Origin: Adiantum capillus-veneris
Taxonomy: Eukaryota > Streptophyta > Polypodiopsida > Polypodiales > Pteridaceae
Length of the DNA stretch: 64,000 bases
Reading direction: 5' to 3'
Assembly (NCBI GenBank): GCA_014529385.2
Contig: CM043971.1
Coordinates: 87,126,840-87,190,839 of the forward strand
Shown here: piece by piece, positions 53,561 through 63,895 of the stretch
Layout of the letters: every line of letters begins with the position of its first letter
How positions within the stretch are numbered: the stretch's first letter is position 1
Made by a program: the position numbers and the translations under genes
Notes under the pieces: generated by a model
Told to the model about the DNA's origin: nothing
Seen by the model: the letters and a program-made list of their open reading frames with translations, nothing else
The model's database searches: none

Positions 53561-53811
53561 TGTGAACTTGAGTACTATATAGAAGATAGAGTGAGAGAGA
53601 CATAGAGTGAGAGAGGAGAGAAGGAGAGAGTAGACAGAGAGATGGAGGTAGAGAAGAGAGAGAGGTGGGAGAGAGAAGGCAAGAGGGAGTTGACACCAAG
53701 TAGAGGGGGAAATTCGAATTTGAATTGCATACAACAACTGCTTGGAAACAATACAAGGGGAGTTCCTTTTATAGGCTTGGATAAGCAATCTAGCCGTTGT
53801 AGGGATAAGGT
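53561..53811 (-). repeat. 5' LTR of Copia-1, outer end missing
   Basis: Matches 48397-48645 and stops abruptly after GGATAAGGT. The 56 bp of the partner LTR beyond that point (its U3 start) are replaced by unrelated GC-rich sequence. Confidence 0.9.
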
Positions 53812-55323
53812 TCTCTTTTTTTCCCTCGCTTGCCTACCAGCACACAGCCAGCGCGGGCGAACACTGGGCTTCTATCCTGAAGGTGGGCCGCTCCATAGCA
53901 AAGGCATTGGTGATGTTGATAGCCTACAAGGCTTACATTCTGAAGCAGTATAGGAAAGATACTTCCCAGTGTTTGAAGCTGTAGCTAACGCCCCCTCTCC
54001 CAGCCGCCCTTCTCTGCTTACATGCAGCTCAAGCTCATACTCAAAGCAACCTCCCACCTAGGTCATCCAGCTTATCATGCATGTGCTTCAGTGCTACAAA
54101 AGTGAGCTCCTCTTCAGCTACCTCGTCGTGTCGGCATGGCTCTATCAAGTGTGGCATCTTCTGTGGCGGAGAAGAACTCCATCATCCTGCTCCACGCCGT
54201 TCTTGGCAATCGGGCCTACCTATTTCCGTTTGTACCAAGGCAATATGGCCTTGACCTTCATGACATGGTCGACCGTGCAATCCGTTGGTTGTCCCCACTG
54301 CAGCCGGACAAGCTATAGGGGTTTGGAGCTCGAGAATGCTGTTGTCATTGCTTTGGTCAGTGAAATAGCCATAGGGTCACACCCTTGTCAACTATAGGAG
54401 AGCTTACAACTGCATTATCAATGACAGCACCAAAGGCAGTTGAGGTAGTGCAGCACAAGCACATCATCTACTCTAATTGCAATTGAAAGCCTAATTTTTT
54501 TCTTTTCTTTCGAAAGAGTGCTTGTGTTTCACTTGTTCTACGACCTTATATTGGCAAGAGTGAGCTCAGCTCTCCTCAATCTAACCAATGTCTACGCCAT
54601 CTTTCGTAAAGGTCAAAGTGGCTGCTTGCCCAGTGCTGGCCGTCGGACACTGTATTTTCGTGGGACACTACATTTCCTGGGTTTATTCCCACAATAGTTT
54701 GCCTTAAATTCTTCTTCTACTTCTCTTTTTCTATGGGCATTAACTAGGTCTTCAAGATCTAGGGACTTGATGCACTCGTCCTCTCTTCGCACTCTTACAG
54801 ATTTACGCCTATTATAGCAAACTAAAGCCCCGAATTAATTCATAACGCAATTACATATATCCTTGTGCATAAGATATCATTATTCAAATTGTATTATTCA
54901 AATTGCTTTTCCTCATGATAATTTGATGAAAAATGATACTGTGCTACCTTGAGGTAATTATAAAGGTTTACTAGAATCATGCTTCTCTATTACAGTCGTA
55001 TTACTTATATTGTCGGTCTTTCCACTTGTACTAGTCAAGATTGAACGATAACGCCCTTTCTTGGGTATCCTCGGGCATTGACGGTGATTGGTTTAAATCT
55101 TTTCAGTCTTTCACTTTACTTCATTTTATTTTTTGTACCCCGGCATTGGTTTAGATCCATAAAAATTGTATTAGTTTGTTCTCATAGGTAATTATGTCTT
55201 TTGCAGTCTATTAATATAACATTTCATTTCACTTCTCCCCATTGGATGATAAATCTTTAAGGTCTCTTGGGATAGTTTCCTATGATGTTACACTTCATAG
55301 CTAGCAACGATCAATGTGGGGCA
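53812..55323. other. Unassigned region, no supported gene
   Basis: 1.5 kb between the two copia elements. The start is GC-richer with short plus-strand ORFs (54077-54397, 106 codons) lacking any motif. The rest is AT-rich. Possibly host sequence or old repeat. Confidence 0.5.
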
Positions 55324-55328
55324 CTAGT
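55324..55328. other. Target site duplication of Copia-2, left copy (CTAGT)
   Basis: Perfect match to 58704-58708. Confidence 0.93.
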
Positions 55329-55520
55329 TGTTGGGGTATAAAGCTCAATGTGGTCGCCCAGGTAAGTGGGCGGGCCGCCATGTATGTACACATATTCTTT
55401 TGTAAAAACCTAATAAGAACTCACTATTCTCTACACATTATAGTAGAGAGAGTTCACCATATCGTCGTGCTCTTCTTCTCGCACTCTCTCTTGCGTCGCA
55501 CTTTCACTCGTACTCCTTCA
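55329..55520 (+). repeat. 5' LTR of Copia-2 (192 bp)
   Basis: TGTTGGGGTATAAAGC...CTCCTTCA. Short for a plant copia LTR. Confidence 0.95.
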
Positions 55521-55522
55521 AC

Positions 55523-55534
55523 TAGTATCAGAGC
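55523..55534 (+). other. Primer-binding site of Copia-2, one base changed
   Basis: TAGTATCAGAGC, two bases past the LTR; the expected initiator-Met site is TGGTATCAGAGC, so the second base has changed from G to A. Confidence 0.85.
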
Positions 55535-56620
55535 TCAGATCGAGGCTCGGGGCAACACTGCAGGAGGCTAGAGTCACCAGCTCAGATTGGAATGAAATTC
55601 GACAGTCGAAGACACGGCCCCAAATCCTGTGGGTAAGCCCGAAGGGCTTGGTGTTCTTAGAATTTCATTTTAAGGTCATCTCGGCCACCGTTCGGCTTCG
55701 ACAAAGGTCTGCGCAGGCCATTTTCGACTACGTGGTCTCGGCGGGTGCAGATCCGACTTTGCAAATTTGGCGTTTTCGGCCTACGACTGCAGGTGCTGAG
55801 GATATCGACACTCCCAGAGTGTTGATTTGTGTCTGTCTACACATCAAAGGACGGCTCACAGTTCTTGGAGGCGTGTCACATACGACACGGGCGCATCTAC
55901 ACACAGACTGTAGGCGACATCCACTAGTTCATCAGGTAGCTTATGTTTGCTGCTTGATATTCCAGATTTCATCCTGACATTGCAGGTACTTCCACATGGG
56001 ATGTATTGTCAGAGATGATGTATGTTTGTTGAGGGTTTGCTGGCTGTGAGTCACGCAGCAAACAACCGCCGCAACAGTTACAACATATAGTGGAAAATTT
56101 GTGGATGTATGACTTTGTGGGAAATCTATGTACTGTCAGATTTACTGCAGCCTTTGTTGAGGGTCGAGTGAGGTTTTATTGAGCTGGGGGATTCTCGAAT
56201 GTTGAGATCCTTTCATTGATGCAGGTCTTGGAGCGATCCCTCGAGAACCCTTAGATAGGCAGCTAGGATGTATTGACTGTGAGTTAGACAGTTGGGATTG
56301 CATCTATGCTTTACTGCCGTTGAGGCATTGTCGCAGTCTATGCTTACAGGACAGTGACAGGACAGTCAGAGACAGTACAAGTGCAGGATAGGTTTACCCG
56401 CAGCTTGCAGTATCAGAGAGATAGTGTTTTTTGAGCTGTTTTTTTGGTCTGTTTTTTGAGTACACCAGAGCCATTTTACAAAGGAGACTCTGCCAAAATT
56501 TCTACAGAATCTGAAGCTTTCTTGGTTCATTTGACAGGTTGATATTGGTTCAGAGGTGAGTTTACAAGGGAAACTCTGCCGAATTTTTCCCAGGAAAGTA
56601 AACTACTGTGAAGCGTAGCT
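55535..56620 (+). other. Copia-2 leader
   Basis: About 1.1 kb between primer site and gag start. It holds no clear gene; a 109-codon ORF at 55648-55977 has no motif. The leader is unusually long for an element with a 192-bp LTR. Confidence 0.6.
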
Positions 56621-56793
56621 ATGGTTGGATCACAGGACACTGCTCTTTACAATATCAAGAAGCTGGATGGAACCAATTTCCCATTGTGGAAGAAGGAGAT
56701 TTGGCACGTGTTGGTACAAAAGAAGCAGATAAAACCTATAAAGCTCAAGGGGATAAAACCAGAAGCTATGGACGAAGATGAGTGGAGCGCGTA
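56621..56793 (+). pseudogene. Copia-2 gag remnant
   Basis: 57 codons starting MVGSQDTALYNIKKLDGTNFPLWKKEIWHVL, the typical N-terminus of copia Gag (LDGxNFxxWKxxM). The frame ends at TAG 56791-56793, where the deletion joins it out of frame to pre-RT sequence. Confidence 0.88.
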
Positions 56794-58421
56794 GATCTGG
56801 ACGTGTCACACGACCTCCTGATAGGTTTGTTCCATCTATGAATTATGTCATGTTGACTGATTGCAATGAGCCTTCATGTCACAAGGAAGCAGTGCAAATG
56901 AAGGACTCCGGGAATTGGCAATTGTCCATGCAGTCAGAGATGACAGCTCTGCATAAAAACCAGACATGGAAGCTAGTTAAATTACCACGGGGCAAAAAGG
57001 CTCTACCCTGTAAATGGGTTTACAGGTATAAGATCACCGCTCATGATAGTCAGCCAAAGTACAAAGCAAGGCTTGTTGCCAAGGGATTTAAGCAAGAACA
57101 AGGCATTGACTTTGATGAAGTCTTCTCTCCGGTGGTCAAGATGACTACATTGAGATGCTTTCTTGCATTGGTTGCCATATTAGATTTGGTGTTGCACCAA
57201 ATGGATGTCAAGACAGCGTTCTTGCATGGTGATTTAGATGTGGAAATTTACATGCAGCAGCCAGAAGGGTTTGTTGAGAAAGGCAAGGAAGATTGGGTAT
57301 GCCAGTTGTTAAAGAGTCTTTATGGCTTAAAACAATCACCGAGGGCATGGTACCATAAATTCCACAAGTTTATGCTTTCTCAAGGCTACAAATGTAGTGA
57401 GTTCGATCACTGTCTATATACAAAGAAGGCTAAGGATGGCAGTTGGCTGATCCTTATTTTGTATGTGGATGAAATGTTGATTGCTGGCAAGCACTTGGAA
57501 GAAATTTCAGCTTTGAAGTCAAAGATGGAAAAATCGTTTGACATGAAAGACATGGGTGAGGCAAGTCATATACTTGGTATGCGCATTGAGAGAGACAGAT
57601 CAAAGAAGTTGATTTGGTTATCTCAAACAGAGTATATTGACAAGGTTTTGCAACGTTTCAATATGGAGAAGGGAAAGGCATTGAGTGTTCCATTGCCACC
57701 ATATGTGAAACTTAGCAAACAAGATTGTCCTGTGTCTGAGGAAGAACAGGCTGAAATGGATAAGATTCCATATGCGTCTGCAGTTGGTAGTTTGATGTAT
57801 GCAATGATTGCTACTCGCCCAGACATTGCATTTGCAGTGGGAGTAGTAAGTCGATACATGTCAAACCCAGGCAAGAAACATTGGGAGGCAGTGAAAGGAA
57901 TATTGAGATACCTGAAAGCTACAAAGAGTATGCGTATATGCTATGGGAGTCAGGAGCTAAGTGTAAAGGGTTTTACAGACTCAGATTATGCAGGTGACTT
58001 AGACAACCGAAGGTCTGTGTCAGGGTATGTCTTTACATTGGCTGATGGAGCAGTATCATGGCGTTCTAGATTACAAGATTGTGTTACTCAGTCAACTACA
58101 GAGGCTGAATATGTTGCAGCATCAAAGGCATGCAAAGAATCAATTTTGCTTAATCGACTAGTAACAGATTTGGGAATCAAAGAAGAGATGCCTGTGTTAT
58201 ATTGTGATAGTCAAAGTGCTATACAATTGGCTCGTAATCCAGTTTATCACTCAAAGACAAAGCATGTGGATGTGGAGTATCATTTCATCAGGGAAATGCT
58301 TGAGGATAAGCAACTTCAGCTTGTCAAAGTTCACACCACAGAAAATCCTGCTGATCTACTTACAAAAGGACTTCCCTCAGAGAGCTTTGCGCATTTTCGC
58401 AAGCAGTTAGGTGTAGGGTAG
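56778..58421 (+). CDS. Copia-2 RT and RNase H, open 547-codon frame
   Basis: Pre-RT SGRVTRPPDRF, then RT from about residue 50: WKLVKLPRGKKALPCKWVYRYK, YKARLVAKGFKQEQGIDFDEVFSPVVK, LHQMDVKTAFLHGDLDVEIYMQQPEGF with the first Asp, and SLYGLKQSPRAWY. The catalytic box reads LILYVDEMLIAG: the second Asp of YVDD is Glu. RNase H follows: VKGFTDSDYAGDLDNRRSVSGYVF, TQSTTEAEYVAAS, LYCDSQSAIQLA and KVHTTENPADLLTKGL, with all acidic residues. The frame is fully open. The first ATG is fused to deletion-junction sequence, so translation would need reinitiation. RT activity is doubtful because of the D-to-E change. Confidence 0.93.
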   Translation: MSGARRSGRVTRPPDRFVPSMNYVMLTDCNEPSCHKEAVQMKDSGNWQLSMQSEMTALHKNQTWKLVKLPRGKKALPCKWVYRYKITAHDSQPKYKARLVAKGFKQEQGIDFDEVFSPVVKMTTLRCFLALVAILDLVLHQMDVKTAFLHGDLDVEIYMQQPEGFVEKGKEDWVCQLLKSLYGLKQSPRAWYHKFHKFMLSQGYKCSEFDHCLYTKKAKDGSWLILILYVDEMLIAGKHLEEISALKSKMEKSFDMKDMGEASHILGMRIERDRSKKLIWLSQTEYIDKVLQRFNMEKGKALSVPLPPYVKLSKQDCPVSEEEQAEMDKIPYASAVGSLMYAMIATRPDIAFAVGVVSRYMSNPGKKHWEAVKGILRYLKATKSMRICYGSQELSVKGFTDSDYAGDLDNRRSVSGYVFTLADGAVSWRSRLQDCVTQSTTEAEYVAASKACKESILLNRLVTDLGIKEEMPVLYCDSQSAIQLARNPVYHSKTKHVDVEYHFIREMLEDKQLQLVKVHTTENPADLLTKGLPSESFAHFRKQLGVG

Positions 58422-58499
58422 TACATCACTTCTCTACATCTCTTGTATATTAGCTTGTATAGTAGCTTCTCTCACACTTAAAGTACCACATTGGACTTT

Positions 58500-58510
58500 A
58501 AGTGGGAGGT
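58500..58510 (+). other. Polypurine tract of Copia-2
   Basis: AAGTGGGAGGT immediately before the 3' LTR. Confidence 0.85.
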
Positions 58511-58703
58511 TGTTGGGGTATAAAGCCCAATGTGGTCGCCCAGGTAAGTGGGCCGGGCCGCCAGGTATGTACACATATTCTTTTGTAAAAACCTAATAAG
58601 AACTCACTATGCTCTACACATTACAGTAGAGAGAGTTCACCATATCGTCGTGCTCTTCTTCTCGCACTCTCTCTCGCGTCGCACTTCCGCTCGTTCTCCT
58701 TCA
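58511..58703 (+). repeat. 3' LTR of Copia-2 (193 bp)
   Basis: Matches 55329-55520, with an extra C in GGGCCGGGCC and a few substitutions. Confidence 0.95.
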
Positions 58704-58708
58704 CTAGT
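58704..58708. other. Target site duplication of Copia-2, right copy (CTAGT)
   Basis: Matches 55324-55328. Confidence 0.93.
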
Positions 58709-59191
58709 GGGGCTTGGCGTGGCTCATTAGGCACAATTGAACTTGTGTACGAGCTTATCCTCCTAAGCATCAAGCATTGTCAAAATTGGTTAAATCCCCT
58801 TCTTCTACCTTTACTTCACACACATTGGTCGATCTCCCTACTCCTTTGCACTCTCTAGATCACATTTCCTTTCACCATTGAGGAAGAGGTAGGCGCCAAG
58901 GGCCCTACATTTTTACACGTATGTAGCATTCCTTTATTTTGTTCGCCTCAAATAAGTATGCTTGTAGTTTGCCATCATGCCTACCTCATATACGTAACCA
59001 CATTACACTTTAAACACACACATACCCGTAAATATTTCACTTCAAAAAGTTGCACTATGACGATCTAAATCATCTTTGTAAATCAAATCCCACTCAGGAT
59101 TATCATGTTGTAACACCCAATGTGCATAGCCCACACAAGTAGAAGCCCGACACATTTCATATGACACCTACCTACCAAGAAACATAATTAT
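58709..59191. other. Unassigned spacer
   Basis: About 480 bp of AT-rich sequence with no gene seen. Confidence 0.5.
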
Positions 59192-59195
59192 ACGT
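59192..59195. other. Likely target duplication of the solo LTR, left copy (ACGT)
   Basis: ACGT left of the LTR against ATGT at 61912-61915; one mismatch. Confidence 0.55.
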
Positions 59196-59454
59196 TGAGG
59201 CGGTCCGGGGCGGGCAACAAGAAGAGCAACCTCTAGACACCCTTCAAGGCTCCCGTGCTGCTCAATGGGGCTGGGGCACAACACAACACAAACCAAAACA
59301 ACAAACCCACAGCCAAATCCCAACTACACAAGGGGCACCACCTAGTTTAAGAGCGAACTAGGACACAAAAGAGGAGAATCGTTAGAGCAACCCACAAACA
59401 AGCAAGGAATTTACACTAACCCTAACACCAATGGAACACTCTCACACACTAAAA

Positions 59455-59538
<84 letters not shown>

Positions 59539-61911
59539 CTCGGGCTGCTTTGAAATGTATCGGCAATGATCAAGCAAACGCAACTATATATTTAAGAAAG
59601 AGAGAGAAAGGGAGAGGGGGTGCTTGTTGCATTAATACCTTCTTACAAATCTGTCATGACAAATCAAAGTGAGATTAGTATTTGTTCAACATAGCTTGCG
59701 TAAATTTCACCACAACACATCACAAGACAGGCCACCCCAATCACTGTCTTAAGGCCAGGGGAGTCCTCTCCACCCTGTCGCCCTCTTACAGTATGTGGGA
59801 TTTATGGCTAGATTGATGACAACACCAGAGACAAGCTATCAAGAACTTAACAAAAAACACCAAGACACTTACGCATCATTGTTGTCCATTACTTCACGTT
59901 GGAAGGGAGACAAAGTATCCAAGCTTAGTCCAAATCCACCCTCATTGATTCAGCAAATGTTGGGCTTACACTAGTAGGAGAAATGATAGATTTCCTACTC
60001 TCAATTGAATGATCACTCTCTCTCTTACAATGGCATAGAGTTCCCTTGCTAATCCCCTATTACAACACATGCACATGCATAAGACAATGAGCTTCCACTC
60101 AAGAGCTCCTTCTAGAGAGGTTGAGCTTGGCTTCTCAAGCTATAGCATAGTGCTCTTGCTTATGGCTCCTCCTTTTGTGCTAGCTACACCCTCCTTTTAT
60201 AGCAATTTTGAAGGCTAGGGTTACTCCTCTAACCATGGTTGGGTTAGATTTTCAGCAATTTATCTAATTTCTTTTGCTTGGAATTATCAAGAAGTTGGTG
60301 GGGAAAGAGAGAGGAGAGAAATGGAGGTGATAGGACTTTTCATAGTGGGTTAGTGTTAGTAGAGTTAGTATTAATTTACGAATGGAATTGGATATTTACA
60401 ATGGGAGTATCCATGTAGGATACAAATAAGGAAGAAAAACTCTTAAGAGGTAAGAAAAGGTGGATTTCTTACAAGGTTGATGCTCCAAGTGTCTTGAGTA
60501 GGGCCGATTTTGACGCTTGTTGACGGTCCACTAGCTTTGACGGTACATTTTTTCTCCACTCTTGACCTTCCTTGAGAGACAAGGTAATTGAAGCTGAGTA
60601 ATCAACCACCATGATGCTGTCTTTTAAGAGAAGAGGCTGAATTTTGTGGTTTTTTTTATAGATATGGGTAATTTGGAGGAGGAAAAATGAGACTAGGTGG
60701 TCAATTTTGGAATGGAATTGTGTGTGGGAGGTATGAGTTCACCATGGTTTCCCTTATTCTTCAAGGTTGAGGAGAAGGTGAGTAGTGTGCAGAGAGGAGT
60801 GGTGAGAGAGATGGGGATGATGAGTGGAGAAGTGTGTGTGAAAGAGGAAAATGATAAAGTGGAAGAGAAAGTGAGGCTGCATAGCATGGGAAAACTGGGG
60901 TCCACTAAAAAAATCATAGCTCACAGCTCGTAGCTCAAAAAAATATGAAAAAATTTGAGGCAAAATTTCAGCCCACGAGCTACAACTTTTGTTTGTATCA
61001 CCTTTTCAAATTCGGAGAGCAAGTGAACTTTAAAAATTCAGCAAAACCGACCGTTTTTTTCCACTGCAAAGGTCCTTGTGGGGTCCTTCTTTGGATGATT
61101 CTTTTGAATACCTCCAAGAGTGAGCCCCCCATAGTGCATGTATGCATGCAACCTACCCTTGACCTTATTTGGTAGGTCTATAATTGAAGATATGATTGAG
61201 ATTAGGATATAAGTGAATAGTACAACTAAGAAAATCAAATATTGAGGGGTCTAAAACATATGTACATGTCAAATATAAATAATATAAGTGGAAAAAATAT
61301 AAAGGGGTCAAAAGAAATATCTCTCATTATGAGGCTACCATAAAAAGATAAATATTTTTGGTGTTCTAATTTTTTAGAAAAAAACAAAATAGATGTAGGA
61401 AGGGAAAAATCAAAATAGTGAAAAAATATACACATAAATAAAACCAGTTTTTTTGGATTTTTGTTGGGGTGGAGTTACACCAAATATAAGAGAAGCTTAC
61501 ATGAAAATATTTCTTTATGGAATAAAGAGTATGAAAAATGGTAAGAAAAAATTGTGGTAATGGTGAGGCAATGTACAGAGCATAAATAACACACACCTAG
61601 GTAGAAATATTTAAATAAATACCAAAATAATTATGAAAAAATCTTTTATTTAGCCCCTATATACAAAGAAATATTTGCACACAAAGAGGCCATAATATAA
61701 TTTATTTTTTTATTTTTTTATTTTTTATTTTTGGCTCAACTAGCCCAGTGACTAGCTAGCTGAGGGTTTTTAAGAAGATATGGGAAAAGCCCCCTAACTC
61801 ACACACGCCTATGTACAGTGAAATGGTAGGGATAGCCACAGTGTTTGGGTGATTTTGGTAGGGTGAGGTAACTCACTGTGGCAATTACAAAGAGCCAAAA
61901 AACGGCTATCA
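59196..61911 (-). mobile_element. Solo LTR of the Gypsy-C type (2716 bp)
   Basis: Starts TGAGGCGGTCCGGGGCGGGC and ends CGGCTATCA, the ends shared by the B and C LTRs; through most of its length it aligns best with the C LTR. It carries the TATA site (near 60194-60200), the conserved U3 block (about 60888-61090) and a long GA run (59459-59536). No interior sequence is attached on either side, so it probably arose by LTR-LTR recombination. Confidence 0.88.
59459..59536. repeat. (GA)n microsatellite in the solo LTR
   Basis: About 39 GA units, at the same place as the GA tracts of the Gypsy-C LTRs. Confidence 0.95.
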
Positions 61912-61915
61912 ATGT

Positions 61916-62480
61916 ATCAAACACCCCGTGATAACCACATTTTAATACAAGTTTACAAGTTTACAAGTTTTAATACACTCCAAGCACATCTAACTCAAAC
62001 AATGTCAAAACTGAAAGAACTTCACGGTATAGATTCTCATCGCATTTCTCTAGTTCTCACTTTGGTTACTAATTGAATTTTCATTACTCACAAGACTTTC
62101 TTATGACCTACTTACTTAATAGTCTATATCCACTGACTGCCACTCGAATAACCTCTATATTTCTTAGTTTTTCGATCATCCTGCGTAGATATATTTCACT
62201 AATAAGAAGGATAGTTTGTCATGAAGCTTCCTATGCGCACACACAGAGGTACGTATATTTTCAGATGTAGAATATCCTCGAGCTATGGTCAGGACTTACT
62301 ACTTGCACTGTATGAATTTTTTTAAAAGCTATACGGCTATTCATGTGAGCTAAGGTACTTTGGGATAGTGAACAACAGTTTGTAAGTACCCTCATACTCA
62401 CACATTCTTCAAATTGGTCTCACACATGTGATAAATGTTTTATTTTTATGCCTAGCCTAGTCCATTGGTCACGGACACAT
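61916..62480. other. Unassigned spacer
   Basis: About 560 bp without a recognised gene or repeat. Confidence 0.5.
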
Positions 62481-62481
62481 A

Positions 62482-62718
62482 GATTCGCCGATTTAGGCAG
62501 TATGTAGATACTCACGTTGGTGCTGATCCGCCGATTTAGGCAGTGTGTAGATATTCACATTGGTGCTAATCCGCCGATTTAGGCAGCACATTGATAAATT
62601 GCAGATTCATAATTTTTAAACAATATCAAATGTAGATTTGCCGATTTAGGCAGCATTAGTGCAGATTCGCCGATTTAGGCAGCATGTCTTATTGGTGTAG
62701 ATTCACCAATTTAGGCAA
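62482..62718. repeat. Minisatellite with GATTCGCCGATTTAGGCAG motif, six copies
   Basis: The 19-base word (with 1-3 changes in some copies) begins at about 62482, 62525, 62568, 62635, 62664 and 62700. The first three are 43 bp apart and share a longer unit with TGTAGATA(C/T)TCAC(G/A)TTGGTGCT; later spacing is irregular. Confidence 0.85.
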
Positions 62719-63890
62719 CACCAATCACGAAATCATGCTGCAGTGGCTGGCCACCACTGCAACTGGTATGATTTTGTTACCTGGGTACATAATAAAAGGG
62801 ATTTGGATTTGGACATATATTGTGGAAACTGGAATTGGATTGGGATTTGGTATGTATGATTATTACAGTAGTATTTATGTGATGGGACTTGACATTATGA
62901 GATTAATGATGAGTGTGACCAATGATATCCTGATTCATCTATTGTTTAGTTTCATAAATTTTTCTTTTATTATGTGATGTTTTTGACACAACATATTAAT
63001 CACTGTTTTTGACAAGTATTGTTTGCAGATTTTTTCGCAATTGAGGACAGTTGCTTTCCAACGGAGAGGTATGTTATAGAATTGATATTTTATTATTTAT
63101 TGCAGCTGATAGATAGAAAAGACTAGACCCATCTTGGCCTATGCGAATGGATATGTATATCATGTACATATTATTATTCAAGTGCTCTTTTATGAGCTTT
63201 GTCCATTTATGACTAGCCGGCCAGTTTGTACTCAATTTGACCATTCAAGAAATCTATAAATGAAATATGTGCAAGAGGGAAATGGTCACTCTTGCACGGG
63301 GGGAGAGTGCACCCAGTGTCCGTCTCATTCTTCTTCCTCTCTTCTCTCCTCTCTCACCGTGCCAGGCGTAGTACTCTGCTCTAGGAGGTGCATCTGCGCA
63401 TGTTCTCTTCCTCTCTCTCGCTTGCTGTCTCTCTCTGTTCGCGTACATCGTTGATTATGTGCTAGTGGATGCGTCAGATATGCAGATTTGTGTATTTCGT
63501 TGTATATAGCATAGTATTTGTATATTTTTTAGGGGCACCACGACCTTCGTCTGTAGCACCTGGCATGGTCCGGAGCGGTGCGGAGGAGTATGGGAAGGGT
63601 GGTGAATCACTGTCAGTACCCCAGATGGGCTGAAAACAAAGAAAAAACAGCAAGGGGTAATGGCTGATATCTGAAGATGAAGACGATACTCGCCGGCAAT
63701 GCACCAGATGAAAATCCGGGTAGGTGGTGGTGAGATCCAAGGTTCAAAAGCTGAGAGTTATCCTCCTGCTTCAAAAATGCAGGTCAATTTAAAGTCCACT
63801 TTTGCTACACTTTTTCACACCAAAAACCTTCTGTTTGTTGAAAAACAAAGGCTTGATGAGTACTCTAGGTGCCCAGCATCTTGTGGAAGG
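62719..63890. other. Unassigned region
   Basis: Contains a perfect small inverted repeat (GCAGTGG CTGGCCA CCACTGC, about 62737-62757), a CT-rich stretch (63320-63435), and short ORFs without recognised motifs. No gene supported. Confidence 0.5.
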
Positions 63891-63895
63891 TGTCA

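Larger units (their letters stand above)
48397..53811 (-). mobile_element. Copia-1: Ty1/copia LTR retrotransposon, minus strand, decayed
   Basis: LTRs at 48397-48701 and 53561-53811, initiator-Met-tRNA primer site, polypurine tract and one gag-pol frame with integrase before RT (copia order). The outer end of the 5' LTR lacks about 56 bp, so no right target duplication can be read. There are four in-frame stops, and no frameshift between the main domains. Confidence 0.93.
55329..58703 (+). mobile_element. Copia-2: Ty1/copia element with gag-PR-IN deleted
   Basis: Complete ends: LTRs 55329-55520 and 58511-58703, primer site, polypurine tract (AAGTGGGAGG before 58511) and a perfect 5-bp CTAGT duplication. 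The interior has a leader of about 1.1 kb, 57 codons of gag, then directly RT-RNase H. Protease, integrase and most of gag are missing, so it cannot move unaided. The LTRs differ at about eight positions plus one indel in 192 bp. Confidence 0.95.

Noticed and set aside
54077-54397. 106-codon ORF between the copia elements
   Set aside because: No recognised motif; competing frame at 54136-54318.
62737-62757. Perfect small inverted repeat as a terminator or RNA hairpin
   Set aside because: Isolated, with no U-run, gene or partner; chance is likely.
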